Shown: positions 1 to 6,016 of the stretch, in pieces
Layout of the letters: each line of letters starts with the position of its first letter
Position numbering within the stretch: position 1 is the first letter of the stretch
Assembly: GCA_028278555.1 (NCBI GenBank)
Contig: JANQEA010000011.1
Location: 1 to 64,000, forward strand
Length of the DNA stretch: 64,000 nt
Direction of reading: 5' to 3'
Source of the DNA: Candidatus Bipolaricaulota bacterium
GTDB lineage: Bacteria > Bipolaricaulota > Bipolaricaulia > UBA7950 > UBA9294
Position numbers and translations under genes: made by a program
The notes under the pieces: generated by a model
Told to the model about the DNA's origin: nothing
The model's input: the letters and a program-made list of their open reading frames with translations, nothing else
Databases searched by the model: none

Positions 1-1115
1 GTGTAGGTCCACGTGACCGTCTCGCCGACGATGATGTAGGGACCGGGAGCTGAGTCGGCATCCTCGCCGTTGGTCGACTTCTCGATGTCGACCGACGGGT
101 CCGCAGGGGTGATGACCACCGTGTCGTCGTCGTCATCGCCGTCCGAGTCGTCGCCTGGATCGGAGTCGGGATCAGTCTCGCTGGAGGTCCATACTTGTGC
201 GTAGTTGGTGTAGTTGCCCGTGGCGAGGACCTCGGCAGTGATCGTCAGGGTTTCGGTCTCTCCTTCGTTGAGCGAACCGATGTCCCACATGCCGGTGCTA
301 TCGTCGTAGGTGCCGCCGGAATGGGAGACGTACTCCAAGCCGCTCGGAAGAACATCCTTGACTGACACATTCGACGTATCGTTCGGTCCGTCGTTGGTGA
401 CCTCGATCGTGAAGACGATGTTCGCACCGACGAGCGGAGTGTCATTATCAACCGACTTATCGAGTTCGAGGTCGGCGTCGATGCAGGTGATGAGAGCCTC
501 GATGTCGACCGTCGTATCGACACCTTCTTCCGTGTAGAGGGTGCTGGTTCCGCCCGGGAAGGCGAGGTCGAGCGTGTAGGTTCGTCCATCCTTGACGAAG
601 GTGTGTGTCCCCGGGCTCGTCACGAACGTGACGACATCGTCACAGCAGCCACCGCCAGTATTCGTCGTCTCATCGAAGTCGATCTCATACGTGAACGTGC
701 CGGAGATGTCGCCGCTGAGGCCCAAGTCGAGTTCGACGTAGGTGATGGAACTGTTGCCATAGATCACACGGTTGCGGTGAGTGAACTGCCCGATCGGCGT
801 CCAGACATCCTCCGGGATCGTCACCGAGGCCGAAGTGAACGTGAACCCACTCTGATTCCTCCAACGAAGACAGTCCCCTTCGTCGTCCTGTCCCCAACGG
901 ATCTCGCTTCCGGTTGACGACGTACATGAGTGCGTTGGACTCCAGTTGTCCCAGGATCCGGACGAAGTCACCGAGAAGTCTGCCGCCGCGACGCCGAACG
1001 CCATCGTCGCCGATGCAAGTAGTGCAATGAGCAGCATGGCGAAGACGCTTCGCGCGGATGTCCTTCCGTGTGGTTTCCTATGGAGTGGTTGCCACCTGTT
1101 TGCCCGCTCCGTCAT
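1..1115 (-). CDS. Secreted DUF11-repeat surface protein, C-terminus beyond window
   Basis: The reading frame runs from ATG at 1115 without a stop to the left edge, giving 371 visible residues. Residues 1-46 are a long basic leader with a hydrophobic core (FAMLLIALLASA) ending near Ala-Ala-Asp, a likely signal peptide. Residues 46-200 (DFSVTSSGSWDNW...) resemble the choice-of-anchor K type of extracellular domain, with a Cys pair at 157-158. Residues 213-315 are a DUF11 (TIGR01451-like) beta-sandwich with the typical LDKSVDNDTPLVGANIVFTI start. An acidic Asp-rich linker (about 315-332) leads into a second DUF11-like unit (SVDIEKSTNG). The Shine-Dalgarno GGAGG lies six bases before the ATG and directly after a c-di-GMP-I aptamer. 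By family, such proteins are surface or adhesin-like; the exact role is unknown. The frame is my own translation; other-frame ORFs here are shadows. Confidence 0.85.
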   Translation of the reverse strand, partial: MTERANRWQPLHRKPHGRTSARSVFAMLLIALLASATMAFGVAAADFSVTSSGSWDNWSPTHSCTSSTGSEIRWGQDDEGDCLRWRNQSGFTFTSASVTIPEDVWTPIGQFTHRNRVIYGNSSITYVELDLGLSGDISGTFTYEIDFDETTNTGGGCCDDVVTFVTSPGTHTFVKDGRTYTLDLAFPGGTSTLYTEEGVDTTVDIEALITCIDADLELDKSVDNDTPLVGANIVFTIEVTNDGPNDTSNVSVKDVLPSGLEYVSHSGGTYDDSTGMWDIGSLNEGETETLTITAEVLATGNYTNYAQVWTSSETDPDSDPGDDSDGDDDDDTVVITPADPSVDIEKSTNGEDADSAPGPYIIVGETVTWTY

Positions 1116-1132
1116 GACATCCTCCTTCGGAG

Positions 1133-1228
1133 CTGGCAACCCGGCTGCCTCTCTGGTCCCCCCTCGAGATCTTGAGGCCCGTGGTTTTGCGTCCCACCCT
1201 CGCGGGTGGTTTGCCCCTGCAGCCGTGG
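1133..1228 (-). promoter_or_regulatory. c-di-GMP-I (GEMM) riboswitch, copy A
   Basis: On the minus strand the segment has the conserved GEMM-I core: GGGCAAACC, then a hairpin ACCC-GCGA-GGGU capped by a GNRA tetraloop, then GGACGCAAAACCACGGG (tetraloop-receptor side), a P2-type arm, and GCAGCCGGGUUGCC. The terminal P1 helix is GCUG (1221-1224) with CAGC. The aptamer ends about 18 bases before the DUF11 gene ATG. The SD lies in a small CUCC-GAA-GGAG hairpin that abuts P1, so control is probably at translation initiation; that last point is inference. Confidence 0.9.
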
Positions 1229-1273
1229 TACTCGTATGTATGTGTCCTCTATGATTCCGCGTTTCCATGGGAG

Positions 1274-1606
1274 CTAGACACCCCCCTCGGGCGGGCGGTG
1301 CCGCCCTTGGATGATGAGCGCGCGTTCGACCGCTTCCGGGGGTGCCAACTCCTCTTCGAGGAGTATATCACCGAGAAGCTTGTCGGTGAACTGCGTCTTC
1401 TGCAGCTCTAGGCCTTTTGCGAGCTCGGAGTGGGAGATGACGCCCAGGTCGACGAGGATCTCCCCGAGGCGTTTCTCACTCTCGAAGTACTCCTCCAGGA
1501 TCGACAGGATGACTGCGCTGCGGCTCTTCCGCTCGCGCTGACTCTTGCAGTCGACCTGTTTGATCAGGTAGGAGTCCTCTTCGTTGTAGTAGATCGTCGT
1601 CTGCAT
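1274..1606 (-). CDS. Ribbon-helix-helix / MshEN c-di-GMP-binding fusion protein
   Basis: A 110-residue protein. Residues 1-43 fit a ribbon-helix-helix (CopG/Arc-like) DNA-binding domain: a short strand MQTTIYYN, a helix, then KSRSAVILSILEEYF, which matches the usual SRS-x-I second helix. Residues 46-69 match the 24-residue MshEN motif exactly (RLG-x2-L-x3-G-x6-L-x3-L-x2-Q). Residues 77-100 repeat it with the same spacing but with Arg and Gly changed (LLGDIL...LIIQ). MshEN domains of type II secretion ATPases bind c-di-GMP through these paired motifs. No ATPase domain follows. I infer a c-di-GMP-responsive transcription regulator. The start at 1606 has an SD (GGGAGG) about nine bases upstream, and two c-di-GMP-I riboswitches lie in its leader. 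A plain RHH protein with a GspE_N-like dimerisation domain is the alternative. Confidence 0.85.
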   Translation of the reverse strand: MQTTIYYNEEDSYLIKQVDCKSQRERKSRSAVILSILEEYFESEKRLGEILVDLGVISHSELAKGLELQKTQFTDKLLGDILLEEELAPPEAVERALIIQGRHRPPEGGV

Positions 1607-1645
1607 CCTCTATCCTCCCTGTTCTCCTGACCCGCAAAATGCAAA

Positions 1646-1674
1646 GCCGGGCACCAGTCTCCTGGCAACCCGGC
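1646..1674 (-). terminator. Riboswitch B expression-platform terminator
   Basis: On the minus strand GCCGGG and CCAG, separated by UUG, pair with CUGG and CCCGGC around a GAGA loop. The stem is followed by UUUGCAUUUUG. The 5' arm (GCCGGGUUGCCAG) is the 3' strand of aptamer B, so aptamer and terminator are mutually exclusive. Confidence 0.72.
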
Positions 1675-1788
1675 GACCGCGCGTCCTTTCGGACGCGAGA
1701 GCGAACCCTTTGGCTCGCCCCTGCATGCGTCTTCCGCATGGGCCCGCGGCTTTGCGCCCCCGCCTCTCGACGGGTTTGCCCGTTCAGG
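1661..1788 (-). promoter_or_regulatory. c-di-GMP-I (GEMM) riboswitch, copy B (proximal of tandem pair)
   Basis: On the minus strand: CCUG (P1), GGGCAAACC, a short hairpin with loop GAGA, GGGCGCAAAGCCGCGGG, an enlarged P2 arm of two extra hairpins, then GUCGCCGGGUUGCC and CAGG closing P1. It has the same core as copies A and C but a longer peripheral arm. Its 3' strand also forms the terminator hairpin at 1646-1674, so ligand binding should favour read-through (an ON switch) into the RHH-MshEN gene. Confidence 0.88.
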
Positions 1789-1816
1789 GACTCCTTGCGG
1801 TACCCGGAAAGCGAAG

Positions 1817-1846
1817 GCCGGGCACCAGCTTCCCTGGTAACCCGGC
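1817..1846 (-). terminator. Riboswitch C expression-platform hairpin
   Basis: On the minus strand GCCGGG and ACCAG pair with CUGGU and CCCGGC around a GGAAG loop. The 5' arm overlaps the 3' strand of aptamer C exactly as in copy B. The downstream tract (CUUCGCUUUCC) is only modestly U-rich, so termination may be weaker than at copy B. Confidence 0.6.
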
Positions 1847-1940
1847 GACCTGCGAACTCCTTCAAGTCCTCGCGCTTCTCTCGCGCGATGAGGCCCGTGG
1901 CTTTGCGCCCCCACCTTGCGATGGGTTTGCCCTTTTCAGG
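1833..1940 (-). promoter_or_regulatory. c-di-GMP-I (GEMM) riboswitch, copy C (promoter-proximal of tandem pair)
   Basis: On the minus strand: CCUG (P1), GGGCAAACC, hairpin CAUC-GCAA-GGUG with a GNRA loop, GGGCGCAAAGCCACGGG, a P2-type arm with a GCGCG/CGCGC stem, then GUCGCCGGGUUACC and CAGG closing P1. It starts about 14 bases after the predicted transcription start of the promoter at 1961-1989. Copy B follows 45 bases later. Confidence 0.9.
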
Positions 1941-1960
1941 ACTATGAACTAAGTGCGGCC

Positions 1961-1989
1961 ACTATATCAGCCATAGGTTCAAATGTCAA
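1961..1989 (-). promoter_or_regulatory. Sigma-70-type promoter for the tandem riboswitch transcript
   Basis: On the minus strand TTGACA (1984-1989), a 17-base spacer and TATAGT (1961-1966), close to consensus. The predicted start, about 1954, is just before aptamer C. I see no second strong promoter in 1229-1273, so the third riboswitch and the DUF11 gene may be on the same transcript. Confidence 0.8.
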
Positions 1990-2059
1990 GAAGAGGGACA
2001 CAAACCCGCAGTTGCTGTTCTGTACTGCGTTCTCGCTGACACCCCGCGAAGAGAACACA

Positions 2060-2089
2060 TTGCGGCGGTCGGATTTCGAGTCGTATACT
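2060..2089 (+). promoter_or_regulatory. Promoter of mutS, leaderless arrangement
   Basis: TTGCGG (2060-2065), an 18-base spacer and TATACT (2084-2089). The ATG of mutS begins ten bases after the -10 box, so the transcript would start at or within a few bases of the start codon. No SD is present. It is divergent from the riboswitch promoter. Confidence 0.6.
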
Positions 2090-2098
2090 GGCTTTCTC

Positions 2099-4636
2099 AT
2101 GACCGAGGCGGCGAAACAGACCCCGATGATGCGGCAGTACATGCGCTTCAAGGCCGAGTACCCGGACACGGTCCTCTTCTTCCACCTCGGCGACTTCTAC
2201 GAGACGTTCTTCGAGGACGCCGAGCTGGCGGCACGGGAGCTCGACATCGTGCTGACGTCGCGAAACGGCTATCCGATGGCCGGCGTTCCGGTCCGGCGTG
2301 GCGAGGCCTACATCCATCAGCTCCTCAAACGTGGTCACAAGGTCGCCGTCTGCCAGCAGGTCGAGGACCCGAAGAAGGCGAAGGGGCTCGTCAAGCGCGA
2401 TGTCGTTCGGGTGGTGACGCCCGGAACGGCGATCGAAGACTCGGTGCTGGAAGAGGGGATCAACAACTACCTCTGCGCGGTCGACGTTCCGGAAGAAGGA
2501 GCGCGCCGCGGGATCGCGTTCCTCGATCTGTCGACCGGCGAGTTCTCGACGACGATCGCCGTGGGAGAAGAGCAGCTGTCCGATGAGCTCGCCCGGCGGG
2601 CGCCGAGTGAGATCCTGATCGCCGACACCGCAAGCGCGATGGCGGGAGGCGCACTCGATGACCTCCTCGTCACCCGGATCCCGGGTGCGACGTTCGTTGC
2701 CGATGTGTTCCCGAGCGCTGTCCTCGGTGCGATCGAAGAGACTGGGCTCCGTGCTGCCGGTGCGATTCTCGCCTACGTCGAGCGGACGCAGAAGTCTGTC
2801 TTGGCCCACATCCGACCGCTCGAATCCTACAGCCTCTCCGATCAGATGGACCTCGATCCGTTTACCGTCACGAGCCTCGAGCTCGTCAAGCCGCTCCGCG
2901 AGGGACAGGAACGCGGCACGCTCCTCCACACCCTCGATTGGACCGGGACGAGCATGGGACGCCGCCGCCTCCGGCGGATGATCCTCGCCCCGCTGACCGA
3001 TCGAACGGCGATCGAGGAGCGACTCGATGCGGTGGCGTGCCTCGTCGAGGAAGCGCGGGGCCGGCAGGAGCTTCGCGAGCGGATCGGCGCGATCCACGAC
3101 GTGGAGCGGCTGCTCGGGAAGCTTGGCGCCGGCCGGATGCGCCCGATCGATCTTCTGTTGCTGTTGCGGTCGCTCGAGCCGGTTCGGGAGATCGGCCGAC
3201 TGATCGAGGATCTGGTCGGAGATCGGCCGGCGGCACGGCTGGCTGCGATTGCCGAGGGGCTGAGCGATCCGGAACTGCAGTCGCTGGCGGACGCGTTCTC
3301 CGGGATGCTCGTCGACCAGCCGCCGCCGGAGGCGCGGGACGGCGGGATCATCCGAGCTGGCTACAACGAGGAGCTCGACGGGCTCCGGCGTGAGACGACG
3401 TCGATTCGCGGGCAGCTCGCAACGATGGAGCAGGAGGAGCGCGAGAAGACGGGGATCCCATCCCTGAAGATCGGATTCAATCGCGTCTTTGGCTACTACC
3501 TCGAGGTGACGCGGACGCACCTGGACAAGGTCCCCGAGGCGTATCACCGCCGTCAGACGCTCGCCAACGCCGAGCGATTCGTCACCGAGGAGCTGAAGGC
3601 GTTCGAGGAGCGGATCGCGAATGGCGAGGAGCGGGCGAAGGCACTCGAACTCGAGCTGTTCGAAGCGGCACTCGAGCGACTCCGCGAGGCGATCCCGAGC
3701 CTCCAACGGCTCGCCGACGCGCTCGGCGAGCTCGATGTCCTCCTCTCGCTCGCTGAGAACGCCCATCGGTCGGGGTACGTCCGGCCTACGTTCACCGAGA
3801 CGCACGAGATCGCGATCCGGGAGGGGCGGCACCCGGTCGTGGAGCGGATCGAGGAATTCGTCCCGAACGATCTCATCCTCGACGAAGAGAAGGATCTCGT
3901 CATCCTGACCGGCCCGAACATGGCTGGGAAGTCGGTCTACCTCCGCCAGGTGGCGGCGATCTGCCTGATGGCGCAGATCGGATCGTTCGTCCCGGCGAGC
4001 GAGGCGCGCCTCCCGATCGTCGATCGTGTTTTCGCCCGGGTCGGGGCGAGCGACATGCTGTCGGCCGGGATCAGCACGTTCATGATGGAGATGCTCGAGG
4101 TCGCGGCGATCCTCGAGCGGGCGACAACGAGGAGCCTGATCATCCTCGACGAAATGGGGCGCGGGACGAGTACGTTCGACGGTGTCTCGATCGCCTGGGC
4201 GGTGGCGAAGGAGCTCGCCTCGAGGATCCGCGCGAAGACCCTTTTCGCGACGCACTATCAGGAGTTGACGCGGCTCGTCGACGAGATCCCGAACGCCGTC
4301 AACCTCCATGTGGCGGTCAAAGAGGTCGGGCGGGACGTCGTCTTCCTCCATCGGGTCGAGCCGGGGACGGCCGCCGGGAGCTACGGGGTTCACGTCGCTC
4401 GGTTGGCCGGGCTACCGGACCGTGTCACCGAGGTCGCCGACCGGATCCTCGCCGAGCTGCTCGCGGAGGCGCCCCTCTCCCAACTGGGTGGGCAGACTCC
4501 GACCGCGGAGCCTCTTCAGTTGTTCGGCGCGGAGGAGCATCCGGTCGTCGTTGAGCTGAGGAAGCTCGATCCGAACCGGATCACGCCGCTGGAGGCACTC
4601 CAGATCCTGGCCGATCTTCGAAGCCGCCTCGACTGA
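2099..4636 (+). CDS. mutS: DNA mismatch repair ATPase MutS
   Basis: An 845-residue protein that recognises mismatches and starts DNA mismatch repair. The N-terminus has the typical TPMMRQYMRFKAEYPD stretch and the mismatch-reading Phe-X-Glu in LGDFYETF (about residue 35). Connector, lever and clamp domains follow. The C-terminal ATPase has Walker A GPNMAGKS (about 605), Walker B LIILDEMGRGTSTFDG and FATHYQEL. Length and order are those of bacterial MutS1. The frame is open upstream to 1916, but that extension would overlap the divergent riboswitch and both promoters and has no family similarity, so I start at 2099. MutL is not in the window. rsmH follows after nine bases. Confidence 0.95.
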   Translation: MTEAAKQTPMMRQYMRFKAEYPDTVLFFHLGDFYETFFEDAELAARELDIVLTSRNGYPMAGVPVRRGEAYIHQLLKRGHKVAVCQQVEDPKKAKGLVKRDVVRVVTPGTAIEDSVLEEGINNYLCAVDVPEEGARRGIAFLDLSTGEFSTTIAVGEEQLSDELARRAPSEILIADTASAMAGGALDDLLVTRIPGATFVADVFPSAVLGAIEETGLRAAGAILAYVERTQKSVLAHIRPLESYSLSDQMDLDPFTVTSLELVKPLREGQERGTLLHTLDWTGTSMGRRRLRRMILAPLTDRTAIEERLDAVACLVEEARGRQELRERIGAIHDVERLLGKLGAGRMRPIDLLLLLRSLEPVREIGRLIEDLVGDRPAARLAAIAEGLSDPELQSLADAFSGMLVDQPPPEARDGGIIRAGYNEELDGLRRETTSIRGQLATMEQEEREKTGIPSLKIGFNRVFGYYLEVTRTHLDKVPEAYHRRQTLANAERFVTEELKAFEERIANGEERAKALELELFEAALERLREAIPSLQRLADALGELDVLLSLAENAHRSGYVRPTFTETHEIAIREGRHPVVERIEEFVPNDLILDEEKDLVILTGPNMAGKSVYLRQVAAICLMAQIGSFVPASEARLPIVDRVFARVGASDMLSAGISTFMMEMLEVAAILERATTRSLIILDEMGRGTSTFDGVSIAWAVAKELASRIRAKTLFATHYQELTRLVDEIPNAVNLHVAVKEVGRDVVFLHRVEPGTAAGSYGVHVARLAGLPDRVTEVADRILAELLAEAPLSQLGGQTPTAEPLQLFGAEEHPVVVELRKLDPNRITPLEALQILADLRSRLD

Positions 4637-4645
4637 GGAGCGCCG

Positions 4646-5590
4646 ATGTCCGATCCACGACCGATCGATCACACACCGGTCCTCCGCGACGAGGCGGTCC
4701 ACCTCCTCGGACCTCACCCCAGAGGTGTGATCGTCGACGGGACGGTCGGGCTCGGCGGGCACGCCGAGGCGATCCTCGAAGCGGAGCCGACCGTCCGGGT
4801 GATCGGGATCGATCGCGACGCGGCGGCGCTCGGACGAGCCGGCGAACGGCTCGCACGGTACGGCGATCGAACGACGTTGATCCGTGCCGACTACCGCGAC
4901 ATCGACTCGGTTCTCAACGATCTCGGCATCAACCGGATCGATGGATTTCTTCTCGATCTGGGGATCTCGTCGTTGCAGCTCGACGATGCGAACCGCGGAT
5001 TCAGCTTCCGCCTCGATGGCCCACTCGACATGCGGATGGATCCGTCCCGCGGTGTCTCCGCAGCGGACTGGATCGCGACGGCGCGGCAGACGGAGATCGC
5101 TGAGGTCCTTGCGGACTACGGCGAGGAACGCTACGCAGCGCGGATCGCCCGGGCGATCGACGAAGCCCGGCAGCGAGAGCCGATCGAAACGACAGAAGCG
5201 TTGGCCGAGGTTGTCCGTGCTGCAGTCCCCGCCTCGTACCGGCGGGGGCGAATCGACCCGGCGACGAGGACGTTCCAGGCGATCCGGATTCGCGTCAACG
5301 ACGAACTCGATGCGCTCGAGATGGGGCTCCGCGCTGGTTTCGATCGGCTGGCTCCCGTCGGTGTGCTCGCCGTCATCAGCTTCCACTCGCTCGAGGATCG
5401 GATCGTCAAGCGCTTCTTCCAGGAGAAGGCGGCCGATTGCATCTGCCCGCCGGAGCTGCCGTCGTGCGTCTGCGACAAGGAGGTCGAGGCGGCGATCCTG
5501 ACGAAGCGACCGGTGACGCCTTCCCCCGACGAAATTGAAGCGAATCCGCGCGCTCGGAGCGCGAAGCTCCGCGCGGCGCGCGTCGTCTAG
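4646..5590 (+). CDS. rsmH: 16S rRNA (cytosine1402-N4)-methyltransferase RsmH
   Basis: A 314-residue S-adenosylmethionine-dependent methyltransferase (MraW family) that modifies C1402 in the ribosomal P site. It has the HTPVLRDEAVHLL start, the SAM motif VDGTVGLGGHAEAIL, GFLLDLGISSLQLD, the DMRMDPS segment and the terminal ISFHSLEDRIVKRFF block. The Cys cluster near residues 268-277 (CICPPELPSCVC) is common in the family. An SD (GAGGAG) lies between the mutS stop and this ATG. It is followed by FtsL-like and FtsI genes, as in a division cluster, but mraZ is absent. Confidence 0.95.
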   Translation: MSDPRPIDHTPVLRDEAVHLLGPHPRGVIVDGTVGLGGHAEAILEAEPTVRVIGIDRDAAALGRAGERLARYGDRTTLIRADYRDIDSVLNDLGINRIDGFLLDLGISSLQLDDANRGFSFRLDGPLDMRMDPSRGVSAADWIATARQTEIAEVLADYGEERYAARIARAIDEARQREPIETTEALAEVVRAAVPASYRRGRIDPATRTFQAIRIRVNDELDALEMGLRAGFDRLAPVGVLAVISFHSLEDRIVKRFFQEKAADCICPPELPSCVCDKEVEAAILTKRPVTPSPDEIEANPRARSAKLRAARVV

Positions 5591-5655
5591 TTCGGCCCCG
5601 GAGCCGACACGTGTCCGCATGGCGAGGGGCATGACGGACTATCCTCTGGAGCGAG

Positions 5656-6012
5656 ATGCCGTATCGGTCGGGGTCGAGATCGCTTGCCCATCCGGCGGAT
5701 CGCTCGCGGAGCCTGTCGAGGACCCGAGCGATCTCGCTCGGCACGATCGCCTTCCTGACGGTCGCGGGGTTCGTTGCCGGGCTCTGCTTCCTTCACCTCT
5801 GGCAGACGACGCGGATCCACGAGCTGACCGCGTCGGTCCAGAGCGCCACCGAGGTGCTCGCAGACGTCGAGGGGGTCAATCGGGTCCTCGAGTTTCAGAT
5901 TGAGCAAGCGTTCTCGTTGGAGCGGGTCGCGCGGATCGCTCGCGATCGCCTGGGCATGATCGAGCCGACGGTCGTTCACTATGTACCTCTCACCGCAGAC
6001 GAAACCGACTGA
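5656..6012 (+). CDS. FtsL-like cell division protein
   Basis: A 118-residue bitopic protein: a basic cytoplasmic tail (1-26), one membrane helix (about 28-48), then a periplasmic coiled coil (about 52-100) ending in RIARDRLGMIEP, the usual FtsL/FtsB-type end. By family, FtsL bridges FtsB/FtsQ with the FtsWI septal synthase. Sequence conservation is low in this family, so the call rests mainly on topology, length and its place between rsmH and ftsI. It could also be annotated as a septum formation initiator protein. Confidence 0.75.
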   Translation: MPYRSGSRSLAHPADRSRSLSRTRAISLGTIAFLTVAGFVAGLCFLHLWQTTRIHELTASVQSATEVLADVEGVNRVLEFQIEQAFSLERVARIARDRLGMIEPTVVHYVPLTADETD

Positions 6013-6016
6013 CCCG

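Noticed and set aside
245..589. 114-residue minus-strand frame
   Set aside because: Out of frame with the real DUF11 gene at 1-1115, which has a signal peptide and domain matches.
1916..2098. Upstream extension of the mutS frame
   Set aside because: It overlaps riboswitch C, its promoter and the mutS -10 box; translated residues have no MutS similarity.
1979..4393. 804-residue minus-strand frame opposite mutS
   Set aside because: Arg/Asp-rich low-complexity translation with no domain; a GC-rich shadow of mutS.
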